A DNA stretch of 64,000 bases from Bacillus thuringiensis (GCF_001182785.1 NZ_CP012099.1:3780501-3844500), one strand, 5' to 3'. Counted from the first letter of the stretch, positions 49,897-58,829 are shown. Notes: generated from the letters alone by a model not told the origin. A program made the numbers and translations.

Positions 49897-50165
49897 TATT
49901 TTTCTGGCTCACGGTTCATCTGATCCAAGAAACAATCAATGGCTTCTAGCGGAAACCTTGCAGATTTCCTTTCCCCATTCATTTCATATGTAATTAAATA
50001 CATTTCCTCGTTCTTTTTAACTTCCACATCTTTTAATTTATGTTCTTCATATATCATATTTTGAAATAACAAATATGTTTCTTTTGCAGCACTATCATCC
50101 GGACGTGCTTCCGCAACTGTTTTAATTGTTAACCAATTATATAGTACATCTTGTACTGAACGCAT
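49890..50165 (-). CDS. Conserved hypothetical protein, 91 aa
   Basis: Not recognised. 91 residues from ATG at 50165 (MRSVQDVLYNWLTIKTVAEARPDDSAA), preceded by GAGGGGG with long spacing. Soluble and acidic; it has a strand-rich middle (VEVKKNEEMYLITYEMNGERKSARFP) and a C-terminal helix. It directly follows ylaH (15 bases) and is likely co-transcribed with it. Confidence 0.8.
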   Translation of the reverse strand: MRSVQDVLYNWLTIKTVAEARPDDSAAKETYLLFQNMIYEEHKLKDVEVKKNEEMYLITYEMNGERKSARFPLEAIDCFLDQMNREPEKYK

Positions 50166-50179
50166 AAAACTTCGCCCCC

Positions 50180-50482
50180 TCACCCTGCTTTTTGTTGTTT
50201 CGCTTGACGTAATCGTAACCTATAAATTCCAAGTACAATTGCCGCTACAACAAGTCCCTCTCCAACAGGTAAAAAAACTGCAAAGAAAGTTAACACTGTA
50301 CATCCAATCGCTAACGATATATATATCACTATATTTTTTATTATTGATAGTTTTCTTGCAAAACCTAAATTATACACAAGTGCACTTAATATAATAATGA
50401 TGCCATACAGTAACCACATCCCTAATTCTGGATTTTCATCAACTTTACATAATTTCGCAAAAAAAGACATTCTTTCTAACAC
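50180..50482 (-). CDS. ylaH: YlaH-like membrane protein
   Basis: 100 residues from GTG at 50482 (GGGGGATA upstream) or 96 from ATG at 50470. Three membrane spans (about 22-40, 48-68, 74-88) and a basic C-terminal RLRLRQAKQQKAG tail. YlaH family, function unknown. Next to typA and ylaI as in B. subtilis. Confidence 0.88.
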   Translation of the reverse strand: MLERMSFFAKLCKVDENPELGMWLLYGIIIILSALVYNLGFARKLSIIKNIVIYISLAIGCTVLTFFAVFLPVGEGLVVAAIVLGIYRLRLRQAKQQKAG

Positions 50483-50599
50483 TATTTATCCCCCCTTCTC
50501 ATAAAAAAACAAAATTTCTTTATGTACTTAATACAAGAGTAACCCGCGAAAAAAATACTGTCCACTAAAAAGAGTAAATATTCTAAAAATAAACATAAA

Positions 50600-50636
50600 A
50601 AAACAGCTACCTTAATTTAAGGTAGCTGTTTTATTT
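50600..50636 (-). terminator. Terminator of typA
   Basis: AAAACAGCTACCTTAA pairs with TTAAGGTAGCTGTTTT, with a T-run on the minus strand, directly after the typA stop. Confidence 0.92.
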
Positions 50637-50637
50637 T

Positions 50638-52482
50638 TTACGCTTCTACAGATTTCTTTTTCTTAGCAGCTCTTTCACGTTCGCTCTTATCAAGAATCTT
50701 TTTACGTAAACGAATTGATTCTGGAGTTACTTCACAGAACTCGTCATCGTTTAAGTACTCTAATGACTCTTCTAGAGTCATTAAGCGTGGTTTTTTCATT
50801 GTTGAAGTTTGATCTTTCGTTGCAGAACGAATGTTAGTTTGTTGTTTCATTTTCACAACGTTAACTGTTAAGTCGTTCTCACGAGTATGTTCTCCTACAA
50901 TCATACCAGCATATACTTCTGTACCTGGTTCAACGAAGATTACACCACGGTCTTCAACTTGCATAATACCGTATTGTGATGCTTTTCCTGTTTCAAGTGA
51001 AACTAGAACACCTTGGCGACGTCCACCCACTTGTCCAGCATGTACTGGTTGGTAGCAATCGAATGTATGGTTTAAAATACCGTAACCACGAGTTAATGTT
51101 AGGAATTCTGTTGTGTAACCAATTAAACCACGTGCCGGAACCATGAAAGTAAGGCGAACTTGACCGTTTCCGTTATTCACCATGTCTAACATTTCACCTT
51201 TACGTGCACCCATTGATTCCATAATAGAACCAGTGTATTCTTCAGGAACATCGATTTGTACGCGCTCTACAGGTTCACATCTTACGCCATCGACATCTTT
51301 AATAATTACTTCAGGCTTAGATACTTGTAGTTCATAACCTTCACGACGCATGTTTTCAATTAAGATAGATAAATGCAGTTCCCCGCGTCCAGATACGATC
51401 CATGCATCAGGAGAATCTGTATTATCTACACGTAAACTTACATCTGTTTCTAATTGTGAACGAAGACGCTCTTCAATTTTACGAGATGTAATGAATTTAC
51501 CTTCACGACCTGCAAATGGGCTGTTATTTACAAGGAATGTCATTTGTAGTGTTGGCTCATCAATACGTAATAATGGTAAAGCCTCTTCATGCTCAACCGG
51601 ACATACCGTTTCACCTACGTTAATGTCTTCCATACCTGAAACAGCTACTAAATCTCCAGCTTTTGCTTCTTCAATTTCTTGACGTTTTAATCCAATGTAA
51701 CCGAATAATTTCGTTACGCGGAATTGTTTTACACTTCCGTCAACTTTCATTAAAGCAACTTGTTGTCCAACCTTCATTGTACCGCGGAATACGCGTCCAA
51801 CTCCAATACGTCCAACGTAGTCGTTGTAATCAAGAAGTGCTACTTGGAATTGAAGTGGCTCTTCGCTGTTATCAACTGGTGCTGGAATATGTTCGATAAT
51901 TGTATCGAATAATGATTTCATATTCTCTTCTTGATTTGCTGGATTTGAATCTAAGCTTGCTGTTCCGTTCATTGCTGATGCAAATACAACTGGGAACTCT
52001 AATTGATCTTCGTTTGCACCAAGTTCGATGAATAAGTCAACTACTTCATCAACTACTTCATCAGGGCGAGCGAAGTCACGGTCAATTTTGTTTACAACAA
52101 CGATTGGAGTTAAGTTTTGCTCAAGAGCTTTCTTTAAAACGAATCGTGTTTGTGGCATACAACCTTCATATGCATCAACAACAAGTAGAACACCATCAAC
52201 CATTTTCATGATACGTTCTACTTCTCCACCGAAGTCAGCGTGACCTGGTGTATCTAAAATGTTAATTCTTTTATCTTCATAGTGAATCGCTGTATTCTTC
52301 GCTAAAATTGTAATACCGCGTTCTCTTTCTAGATCATTTGAATCCATTGCGCGTTCTTCAATATGTTCATTCGCACGGAATGTCCCCGCTTGACGTAATA
52401 ACTGGTCAACAAGTGTTGTTTTACCATGGTCAACGTGGGCAATAATTGCTATATTACGTAAATCTTGTCGTTTTTTCAACAT
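50638..52482 (-). CDS. typA: Ribosome-associated GTPase TypA/BipA
   Basis: Translational GTPase related to EF-G, involved in ribosome assembly and stress or cold growth. 614 residues from ATG at 52482 (AGGAG, spacing 6). G1 AHVDHGKTT (15-23), G2 RERGITI, G3 DTPGHADFGGE, G4 NKIDRDFARP, then beta-barrel, EF-G III/V-like domains and the BipA-specific C-terminal domain. The C-terminus is Lys-rich. Divergent from the small ylaF gene. In B. subtilis it is ylaG. Confidence 0.97.
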   Translation of the reverse strand: MLKKRQDLRNIAIIAHVDHGKTTLVDQLLRQAGTFRANEHIEERAMDSNDLERERGITILAKNTAIHYEDKRINILDTPGHADFGGEVERIMKMVDGVLLVVDAYEGCMPQTRFVLKKALEQNLTPIVVVNKIDRDFARPDEVVDEVVDLFIELGANEDQLEFPVVFASAMNGTASLDSNPANQEENMKSLFDTIIEHIPAPVDNSEEPLQFQVALLDYNDYVGRIGVGRVFRGTMKVGQQVALMKVDGSVKQFRVTKLFGYIGLKRQEIEEAKAGDLVAVSGMEDINVGETVCPVEHEEALPLLRIDEPTLQMTFLVNNSPFAGREGKFITSRKIEERLRSQLETDVSLRVDNTDSPDAWIVSGRGELHLSILIENMRREGYELQVSKPEVIIKDVDGVRCEPVERVQIDVPEEYTGSIMESMGARKGEMLDMVNNGNGQVRLTFMVPARGLIGYTTEFLTLTRGYGILNHTFDCYQPVHAGQVGGRRQGVLVSLETGKASQYGIMQVEDRGVIFVEPGTEVYAGMIVGEHTRENDLTVNVVKMKQQTNIRSATKDQTSTMKKPRLMTLEESLEYLNDDEFCEVTPESIRLRKKILDKSERERAAKKKKSVEA

Positions 52483-52622
52483 GTCCAACTCCTAATGTCT
52501 TTTTAATCCTTCTCTATTATAAGAGCGAAGGGGATACAATAGCAATTAAAATAAAAGCAAGAATGAAAATATAGTTGTATTCTTACTTTTGTGAAAGTAA
52601 AATGAGATTGGAGGGTGAAGAA

Positions 52623-52802
52623 ATGGAACACATTCAATATCGCTTTTTATTAACCGCAATTATCGGTGTTATTTTCTTAATCGGTATCGGCATTATGATT
52701 GCTGAAAATAGTCCAATCGGTATTATTATTTGCATTATCGGTACATTTGTTGCAGTTGGATACGGTTTTGTAACAAAAAGAAAAATGCGCAAATCACAAT
52801 AA
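52623..52802 (+). CDS. ylaF: Small membrane protein YlaF (DUF5325-type)
   Basis: 59 residues from ATG at 52623 (GGAGGGTG upstream); the earlier GTG/ATG codons lack a site. Two membrane spans (about 8-26 and 31-49) and a basic tail KRKMRKSQ. Function unknown. Divergent from typA as in B. subtilis. Confidence 0.85.
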   Translation: MEHIQYRFLLTAIIGVIFLIGIGIMIAENSPIGIIICIIGTFVAVGYGFVTKRKMRKSQ

Positions 52803-52806
52803 CGCT

Positions 52807-52846
52807 AAAAAGTAAGAAGCTTATACACAGCCTCTTACTTTTTTTG
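52807..52846. terminator. Bidirectional terminator, ylaF / yktC
   Basis: AAAAAGTAAGA, loop of about 15 bases, TCTTACTTTTTTT. Serves both converging genes. Confidence 0.8.
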
Positions 52847-52852
52847 TTGCTC

Positions 52853-53638
52853 TCATATAAATGATAACACTTCTTCATACACTCCTGGTTTTGCAACTAA
52901 CACACTGCTCTTCTCTATGATAGAAAGTGGTGCTCCAGCGAATGTCGTTACCTTACCTCCAACTTCTTCTACAATTATCTGTCCTCCGCCAAAATCCCAT
53001 GGTGATAATCTCGGCGTTACATATGCATCTATTCTTCCTGTTGCAACATATACCATCTCTAACGCTGCACAGCCATATGATCTCGTGCCCCTTGCTTTCT
53101 TAACAAGTGCCATCATACTTTCCATATTAAGCAATGGATTATCTGTAAGCCATATCGCATTTAAAGCTACAATACTTTGCTCTACAGTCCCTTTTTCCAA
53201 TGGAGGAATTGATATATCATTACAAAAAGCTCCAGACCCCTTGACTGCATGATATAGTTCATCATGTACTGGATCATAAATAAGTCCAATCTTTCCGATA
53301 CCGTTCTCATAAATCCCAATTGAAATTGCAAAATTTCTTTTTTGATGAACAAAGTTCATCGTGCCGTCAATTGGATCAATTAACCAAACAACCCCGTCAG
53401 AAGACGTTATCTCGTCTCCATAACCCTCTTCTCCTAAAATATTATGATTCGGGAATGTTTCTTTAATTTTCCCAATTAAAAACTGTTCTATCTCTCGGTC
53501 CATATTTGTAACTAAGTCAGCTGCATTGGATTTTGTTTCTATAATAAGTGCTTTTTTCATGGATGCCATTAAATGCTCTCCTGCATCCCGAATCCACCGT
53601 TTGGCGTGTGCATCGATGTCTTTCCATACTTCTTGCAT
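52853..53638 (-). CDS. yktC: Inositol monophosphatase family protein YktC
   Basis: Mg2+-dependent, Li+-sensitive phosphatase. 261 residues: metal motifs GEEGYGDE, WLIDPIDGTMNFVH (the IMPase signature) and WDFGGGQIIVEEVGG are intact. In bacilli this family includes inositol-1-phosphatase and NADP(H) phosphatase activities; substrate not decidable here. It follows the 62-aa gene after a terminator hairpin. Confidence 0.93.
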   Translation of the reverse strand: MQEVWKDIDAHAKRWIRDAGEHLMASMKKALIIETKSNAADLVTNMDREIEQFLIGKIKETFPNHNILGEEGYGDEITSSDGVVWLIDPIDGTMNFVHQKRNFAISIGIYENGIGKIGLIYDPVHDELYHAVKGSGAFCNDISIPPLEKGTVEQSIVALNAIWLTDNPLLNMESMMALVKKARGTRSYGCAALEMVYVATGRIDAYVTPRLSPWDFGGGQIIVEEVGGKVTTFAGAPLSIIEKSSVLVAKPGVYEEVLSFI

Positions 53639-53673
53639 GTTTAAACACTCCGATCTATACTGTTCACAGAAAA

Positions 53674-53700
53674 AACGAACCCTTTATAAGGTTCGCACCA
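53674..53700 (-). terminator. Terminator between the YkzI-like gene and yktC
   Basis: GCGAACC, TTATAAA loop, GGGTTCGT then TTTTTTC on the minus strand. Confidence 0.75.
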
Positions 53701-53726
53701 ACTAATTTTTTATACATATACTATTA

Positions 53727-53915
53727 TTACGCTTCTAAACGAATCATTTCAAGTCTTAACACTTCTAACTTTTGTACACACTCTTCTTTTTTCTGTTTAT
53801 CATCTTCCATCATCGCATCATATAAAGTTGCTAATTCATAATCTAGCTCCAAACGTAGCACCGGTATTCTCTTTTCGGCATCTGTTCTCTTTAACGCATT
53901 AATCACCTGTCTCAT
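53727..53915 (-). CDS. Small coiled-coil protein (YkzI-like by position)
   Basis: 62 residues, all helical and charged (RQVINALKRTDAEKRIPVLRLELDYELATLYDAMMEDDKQKKEECVQKLEVLRLEMIRLEA). GGAGGCAA precedes the ATG. Function unknown. It lies between yktB and yktC, the place of B. subtilis ykzI; sequence identity with YkzI was not checked. Confidence 0.82.
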   Translation of the reverse strand: MRQVINALKRTDAEKRIPVLRLELDYELATLYDAMMEDDKQKKEECVQKLEVLRLEMIRLEA

Positions 53916-54121
53916 ATTATTTGCCTCCTCCCAATATTCGTCTGCCCTCGGACTAGAATTAATTCAATTTTCTGATTTTTTGTTTTATACTATACTATGT
54001 TGGATAAATCATCTATGCAACAAAATTATATTTTTTTATTTAAATTTTTTTGTGCTGTTTTTTTTATGAATAGTACAAGCTATGCTAAAATAAAAGCAAA
54101 ATAGGAGTTGGAGGAACAATC

Positions 54122-54748
54122 ATGACAATACAAACATTCAAGTCAACTGATTTTGATGTCTTTACAGTTGATGGTCTCGAAGAACGAATGAGTGCAATTA
54201 AAACGAACATTCATCCTAAGCTAGAAGCTTTAGGGGAACAATTTGCAGAATACTTATCCCAACACACTGATGAGAACTTTTTTTATCATGTTGCAAAACA
54301 CGCACGCCGCAAAGTCAATCCACCAAACGATACTTGGGTTGCTTTTTCAACAAATAAACGAGGATATAAAATGCTACCGCATTTCCAAATCGGCTTATGG
54401 GGTACTCATGCCTTCATATACTTTGGTTTAATCTATGAGTGTCCACAAAAAGTTGAGACGGCTCATGCCTTCTTAGAACATTTAAATGATTTAAAAACAA
54501 ATATTCCAAATGACTTCGTTTGGTCCATTGACCATACTAAACCAAGTGTGAAATTACATAAGACACTTGAAACTGAAGACTTACAAAAGATGATTGAACG
54601 ACTAGCTACTGTAAAAAAAGCAGAATTATTAGTTGGTATTCATATATCACCAGAGGAGTTTTCAGCAATGACCAACGAACAATTCCTTGCTAAGATTGAA
54701 TCTACGATGCAATCACTCCTTCCTTTATATGCACTTTGTAATCGATAG
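54122..54748 (+). CDS. yktB: UPF0637 family protein YktB
   Basis: 208 residues, DUF1054. Conserved [64 protein letters not shown] and the C-terminal [10 protein letters not shown]. It is a soluble protein of unknown function widespread in Firmicutes. GTTGGAGGAAC precedes the ATG. Divergent from the small coiled-coil gene. Confidence 0.92.
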   Translation: MTIQTFKSTDFDVFTVDGLEERMSAIKTNIHPKLEALGEQFAEYLSQHTDENFFYHVAKHARRKVNPPNDTWVAFSTNKRGYKMLPHFQIGLWGTHAFIYFGLIYECPQKVETAHAFLEHLNDLKTNIPNDFVWSIDHTKPSVKLHKTLETEDLQKMIERLATVKKAELLVGIHISPEEFSAMTNEQFLAKIESTMQSLLPLYALCNR

Positions 54749-54751
54749 TAG

Positions 54752-54780
54752 AAAACGGACAATTTATATTGTCCGTTTTT
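54752..54780 (+). terminator. Terminator of yktB
   Basis: ACGGACAA, 6-base loop, TTGTCCGTTTTT immediately after yktB. Confidence 0.88.
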
Positions 54781-54829
54781 AGTTGTTATCACATTATATC
54801 ACTTCAGTTTTTATTTTTCAAAATATTTT

Positions 54830-55111
<282 letters not shown>

Positions 55112-55243
55112 TTATCATTTCTTCTTGTTTCAATATAGCCACTCTGCATTATACACTATTTATTCATTTTAATGGAATTGTCTTCCTCTATTCATTAGTT
55201 GAGGCTAACTATTAAACATACTCACCTTAAAAATATTTTTTTC

Positions 55244-55272
55244 TATACATCTATAATTATTGGTGATATAAT
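55244..55272 (+). promoter_or_regulatory. Candidate promoter of speA
   Basis: TATACA (55244-55249) and TATAAT (55267-55272), spacing 17. This predicts a leader of about 155 bases before the speA TTG. The leader contains AAAAACGATTTTTTG and another A/T-rich inverted repeat but no recognisable riboswitch. The 333-base gap (55100-55432) has no other gene. Confidence 0.45.
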
Positions 55273-55432
55273 GCTTTTGTTTTATAGAAAATAAAGTGAA
55301 GCTACCATCTCAAAAACGATTTTTTGAATGGCAGAAAAACAAGCCTTATTCTAAAAAAGGACTTACTTTTTTAGAGCAGGATTATATAAAACAAATTATA
55401 CTAAATATTACGAAGAAGAAGGGGTGTATAGA

Positions 55433-56905
55433 TTGTCCCAATACGAAACACCATTGTTTACCGCTTTAGTTGAGCACAGTAAGCGAAATCCAATTCAATT
55501 CCATATTCCTGGTCATAAAAAAGGACAGGGCATGGATCCTACATTTCGCGAATTTATTGGGCATAATGCATTAGCAATTGATTTAATTAATATTGCGCCA
55601 CTCGATGATTTACATCATCCAAAAGGTATGATTAAAGAAGCACAGGATTTAGCAGCCGCTGCATTCGGTGCAGATCATACTTTCTTTTCTATTCAAGGTA
55701 CAAGTGGCGCTATTATGACAATGGTGATGAGCGTTTGCGGTCCTGGTGACAAAATCCTAGTACCACGAAACGTGCATAAATCAGTAATGTCAGCTATTAT
55801 TTTCTCAGGTGCAAAACCGATTTTCATGCATCCTGAAATCGATCCGAAACTCGGTATTTCTCATGGAATCACAATTCAATCTGTCAAAAAAGCACTTGAA
55901 GAGCACTCAGATGCAAAGGGCTTACTTGTTATTAACCCAACGTACTTTGGATTTGCTGCAGACTTAGAACAGATTGTACAATTAGCACATTCTTATGACA
56001 TCCCTGTACTAGTCGACGAGGCTCATGGTGTTCATATTCATTTTCACGATGAATTGCCGATGTCGGCGATGCAAGCTGGTGCAGACATGGCAGCAACAAG
56101 TGTTCACAAATTAGGAGGCTCTTTAACTCAAAGTTCTATTCTTAATGTGAAAGAAGGCTTGGTGAATGTAAAACATGTCCAATCTATTATTAGCATGCTT
56201 ACAACTACATCAACTTCTTACATCTTGTTAGCATCACTTGATGTTGCGAGAAAACGTCTTGCTACAGAAGGAACAGCACTCATAGAACAAACAATACAAT
56301 TAGCTGAACATGTTCGTGATGCTATAAATTCTATTGAGCATCTTTACTGTCCTGGAAAAGAAATGTTAGGTACAGATGCTACCTTTAACTATGATCCTAC
56401 AAAGATAATTGTATCTGTAAAAGATTTAGGTATTACCGGCCACCAAGCTGAAGTATGGCTTAGAGAGCAATATAACATTGAAGTAGAACTCTCAGATTTA
56501 TACAACATACTATGTCTTATCACTTTGGGAGACACAGAAAGTGATACAAATACACTTATTGCAGCATTACAAGATTTAGCAGCAACATTTAGAAATAGGG
56601 CAGATAAAGGTGTTCAAGTACAAGTAGAGATTCCAGAAATTCCAGTGCTAGCACTTTCTCCTCGAGATGCTTTTTATTCGGAAACAGAAGTCATTCCATT
56701 TGAAAATGCATCGGGTCGTATTATAGCTGATTTTGTTATGGTTTATCCGCCAGGGATTCCAATCTTTACTCCGGGGGAAATTATTACACAAGAAAACTTA
56801 GAGTATATTCGTAAAAACTTAGAAGCAGGTTTACCTGTACAAGGTCCTGAAGATATGACATTACAAACATTACGTGTTATTAAAGAGTACAAGCCTATCA
56901 GTTGA
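55433..56905 (+). CDS. speA: Arginine decarboxylase SpeA (Orn/Lys/Arg decarboxylase family)
   Basis: PLP enzyme making agmatine from arginine, first step of polyamine synthesis in bacilli. The start is TTG at 55433, with AAGGGG upstream; 490 residues. FHIPGHKKGQG at the N-terminus, VDEAHG (PLP-ring Asp about D195) and TSVHKLGG with the PLP-binding Lys (about K226). C-terminal domain PPGIPIFTPGEIIT. Synteny with yktA and the pdh operon supports SpeA over lysine decarboxylase, which is a close relative. Confidence 0.9.
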   Translation: MSQYETPLFTALVEHSKRNPIQFHIPGHKKGQGMDPTFREFIGHNALAIDLINIAPLDDLHHPKGMIKEAQDLAAAAFGADHTFFSIQGTSGAIMTMVMSVCGPGDKILVPRNVHKSVMSAIIFSGAKPIFMHPEIDPKLGISHGITIQSVKKALEEHSDAKGLLVINPTYFGFAADLEQIVQLAHSYDIPVLVDEAHGVHIHFHDELPMSAMQAGADMAATSVHKLGGSLTQSSILNVKEGLVNVKHVQSIISMLTTTSTSYILLASLDVARKRLATEGTALIEQTIQLAEHVRDAINSIEHLYCPGKEMLGTDATFNYDPTKIIVSVKDLGITGHQAEVWLREQYNIEVELSDLYNILCLITLGDTESDTNTLIAALQDLAATFRNRADKGVQVQVEIPEIPVLALSPRDAFYSETEVIPFENASGRIIADFVMVYPPGIPIFTPGEIITQENLEYIRKNLEAGLPVQGPEDMTLQTLRVIKEYKPIS

Positions 56906-56918
56906 TAGGCTTTTTTTT
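56890..56918 (+). terminator. Terminator of speA
   Basis: AAGCCTATCA, GT loop, TGATAGGCTTTTTTTT; the speA TGA stop is in the loop/3' arm. Confidence 0.92.
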
Positions 56919-56980
56919 CACCTTTTTTCCTTTTCTTCATACGATACTAAAGAATGTAACGTATAGGTGGGGATACTATT

Positions 56981-57811
56981 ATGATTGTAATAGGCCGTTC
57001 TATTGTACATCCTTATATTACAAATGAATATGAGCCATTTGCAGCAGAGAAACAACAAATTTTATCAATAATGGCAGGAAATCAAGAAGTTTATTCCTTC
57101 CGAACAGCTGATGAACTCAGCTTTGATCTCAATTTACGAGTTAATATTATTATCTCTGCACTAGAACTTTTTCAAAGTGGATTTCAGTTTCGCACATTTC
57201 AACAATCCTTTTGCAACCCCCAGTATTGGAAAAGAACATCCCTTGGAGGATTCGAGCTTCTTCCAAACATACCACCTTCCATTGCCATACAAGATATTTT
57301 CAAAAACGGAAAACTATATGGAACTGAATGTGCAACCGCTATGATCATTATTTTTTATAAAGCTTTATTATCATTGTATGAGGAAGAAACTTTCAATCGT
57401 CTATTTGCAAACCTTTTACTTTATACATGGGACTATGATCAAGATCTAAGGCTCATAACAAAAAACGGTGGCGATCTTGTTCCAGGTGACCTCGTTTACT
57501 TTAAAAACCCACAAGTGAATCCAGCTACGATTGAGTGGCAAGGAGAAAACACAATCTATTTAGGAAATTTCTTTTTTTACGGACATGGCGTAGGTGTAAA
57601 AACAAAAGAAGAAATTATTTATTCATTAAATGAACGACGTGTCCCTTACGCTTTTATTTCAGCTTTCTTGACCGATACTATTACCCGTATAGATAGCCGT
57701 ATAATGAGCCAATACGCTTCTTCTAGTACACCACAGACATCCATAAGCTTTATTCCAATTAGAGATGATGCAATCGTTGCAACAGTTGGCCATACAACTA
57801 CAATTTATTAA
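56981..57811 (+). CDS. tgl: Protein-glutamine gamma-glutamyltransferase (spore transglutaminase)
   Basis: Cross-links spore coat proteins such as GerQ by Gln-Lys isopeptide bonds. 276 residues, slightly longer than the 245 of B. subtilis Tgl because of an extended C-terminus. The catalytic Cys in [10 protein letters not shown] (C117), Glu in [11 protein letters not shown] (E189) and His in YGHGVGV (H202) fit the B. subtilis triad C116/E187/H200. ATG after GGTGGGG. Expression in the mother cell is expected. Faces the SR1P genes through a shared terminator. Confidence 0.92.
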   Translation: MIVIGRSIVHPYITNEYEPFAAEKQQILSIMAGNQEVYSFRTADELSFDLNLRVNIIISALELFQSGFQFRTFQQSFCNPQYWKRTSLGGFELLPNIPPSIAIQDIFKNGKLYGTECATAMIIIFYKALLSLYEEETFNRLFANLLLYTWDYDQDLRLITKNGGDLVPGDLVYFKNPQVNPATIEWQGENTIYLGNFFFYGHGVGVKTKEEIIYSLNERRVPYAFISAFLTDTITRIDSRIMSQYASSSTPQTSISFIPIRDDAIVATVGHTTTIY

Positions 57812-57840
57812 AAAAGCGCCTACACATGTAGGCGCTTTTT
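57811..57840. terminator. Bidirectional terminator, tgl / SR1P array
   Basis: AAAAAGCGCCTAC, loop ACAT, GTAGGCGCTTTTT: perfect 13-bp stem. It is the only strong terminator after the three SR1P genes. Confidence 0.93.
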
Positions 57841-57847
57841 CTTATTA

Positions 57848-57976
57848 TTAAGCTTTTGTATGTTCTTTATGGTCACATTCGCAATGAGATCCACATTTCC
57901 CGTATAGTACTGTTGATTTTTCATCTTCAAAATGTCCAATTGTTCCTTCACATACTTGGCATACGATTGTTCCCAT
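57848..57976 (-). CDS. GapA-binding peptide SR1P homologue, copy 1
   Basis: 42 residues beginning MGTIVCQVCEGTIGHFEDEKS, then TVLYGKCGSHCECDHKEH. It resembles B. subtilis SR1P, the peptide encoded by the dual-function small RNA SR1, which binds GapA (glyceraldehyde-3-phosphate dehydrogenase) and promotes its interaction with RNase J1. The CQVC and KCGSHCEC cysteines suggest a metal or disulfide site. The second ATG (57976) has the better spacing from GGGGG; an ATG two codons upstream is possible. Position near pdhD and speA matches B. subtilis sr1. Last of three tandem copies. Confidence 0.85.
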   Translation of the reverse strand: MGTIVCQVCEGTIGHFEDEKSTVLYGKCGSHCECDHKEHTKA

Positions 57977-58020
57977 TTTCATTTCCCCCTGAGTTTTAAT
58001 AGTAATCTATTTATTTATCA

Positions 58021-58149
58021 TTAAGCTTTCGCATTATCTTTTCTAGCACAGTCACAATTTGTTCCACATTTTCCGTAAAGTACTGTCGTTTTCTCATCTT
58101 CAAAATGTCCGATTGTTCCTTCACATACTTGGCATACGATTGTTCCCAT
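58021..58149 (-). CDS. GapA-binding peptide SR1P homologue, copy 2
   Basis: 42 residues: MGTIVCQVCEGTIGHFEDEK then TTVLYGKCGTNCDCARKDNAKA. Nearly identical to copy 1 through residue 28, diverging only in the C-terminal tail (CARKDNAKA instead of CDHKEHTKA). It has the same leader TTAGGGGGAAATGAAAA before ATG. A 65-codon frame on the same strand (58011-58208) is an unrelated shadow. Confidence 0.85.
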   Translation of the reverse strand: MGTIVCQVCEGTIGHFEDEKTTVLYGKCGTNCDCARKDNAKA

Positions 58150-58208
58150 TTTTCATTTCCCCCTAAGTTTATGGTCCTAAAAACTTTTAGCTGTCCATTT
58201 CCTATCAA

Positions 58209-58337
58209 TTATTGGGCTTTTGTATGCTCTGTGTGATCACATCCGCAAGATCCACATTTCCCGTAAAGTACCGTTACTTTCTCATCTTCGAAGTGTGCAA
58301 TTGTACCTTCACAATCTTGACATACGATTGTTCCCAT
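58209..58337 (-). CDS. GapA-binding peptide SR1P homologue, copy 3 (promoter-proximal)
   Basis: 42 residues: MGTIVCQDCEGTIAHFEDEK then VTVLYGKCGSCGCDHTEHTKAQ. Its CQDC and ...EDEKVT resemble B. subtilis SR1P most closely, so this may be the ancestral copy. First gene after the promoter with CcpN-like sites. The C-terminal metal-type cluster is CGSCGC rather than CGSHCEC. Confidence 0.87.
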   Translation of the reverse strand: MGTIVCQDCEGTIAHFEDEKVTVLYGKCGSCGCDHTEHTKAQ

Positions 58338-58402
58338 TTTTCATTTCCCCCTAAGTTTATAATCCCAAAAACTTTTTTGTAACCGCTTAACTTTCTGTCT
58401 TT

Positions 58403-58431
58403 ATTTTAATATGTTATACTTTTTACGTCAA
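58403..58431 (-). promoter_or_regulatory. Sigma-A promoter of the SR1P array
   Basis: TTGACG (58431-58426) and TAAAAT (58408-58403) with a 17-base spacer on the minus strand. Start predicted near 58396, about 60 bases before SR1P copy 3. A transcript to the terminator at 57811 would be about 580 nt and carry all three copies. Confidence 0.75.
58410..58420 (+). promoter_or_regulatory. CcpN-type operator in the SR1P promoter spacer
   Basis: TATGTTATACT matches the CcpN consensus TRTGHYATAYW at every position. It lies between -10 and -35 and forms a 9-bp inverted repeat with the second site. CcpN represses sr1 in B. subtilis during glycolytic growth. Confidence 0.65.
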
Positions 58432-58440
58432 TAGGTTTTT

Positions 58441-58451
58441 AGTATAACACA
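58441..58451 (-). promoter_or_regulatory. CcpN-type operator upstream of the SR1P -35
   Basis: On the minus strand TGTGTTATACT is an exact match to TRTGHYATAYW, ten bases upstream of the -35, inverted relative to the first site. The two share TGTTATACT/AGTATAACA. Confidence 0.65.
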
Positions 58452-58492
58452 TTAAATATTTTAAATTTTAATTAGTATGCGATATTCAAATA

Positions 58493-58530
58493 AAAAACAG
58501 CCATATTTATAAGTACGACTGTTTCACATT
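58493..58530 (-). terminator. Possible terminator of the DUF3055 gene
   Basis: GAAACAG ... CTGTTTTTTATTTG on the minus strand with a long imperfect loop. Weak stem. Confidence 0.45.
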
Positions 58531-58532
58531 AA

Positions 58533-58829
58533 TTATTCTTCATATTCCGCATGTAAAGAAGTTGACGGAACTAGAAATTTGAAAAACTGAGCTAACTCCT
58601 TCGCTTCCTCTTCTGATCCTAATTTAAAAATCTCCTGTATATATTGAACATTCTCTACATCATCTCGTCCGAGTAAAGTAGACCTTCCTGTTTGCATACA
58701 AACAATGAGCGGTTTTCCAAAAAACATATTTGTATAAATAACACCAAAATCATAACGTGTATCATGTGTCATAAATCCTAAAAATCGTACCTTCACACTT
58801 TCATGCTCATCATACAATTTTTCAAACAT
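58533..58829 (-). CDS. DUF3055/SAV0927 family protein
   Basis: 98 residues from ATG at 58829, with AAAGGTGG upstream; upstream in-frame ATGs lack a site. Conserved VKVRFLGFMTHDTRYDFGVIYTNMFFGKPLIVCMQTGRSTLLGRDD and helical C-terminus EEEAKELAQFFKFLVP. Small cytosolic protein of unknown function. Family name is from memory. Confidence 0.82.
   Translation of the reverse strand: MFEKLYDEHESVKVRFLGFMTHDTRYDFGVIYTNMFFGKPLIVCMQTGRSTLLGRDDVENVQYIQEIFKLGSEEEAKELAQFFKFLVPSTSLHAEYEE

Noticed and set aside
58011..58208. A 65-codon minus-strand frame over SR1P copy 2
   Set aside because: Out of frame with the conserved MGTIVCQVC peptide, no ribosome site, and no similarity to its neighbours.
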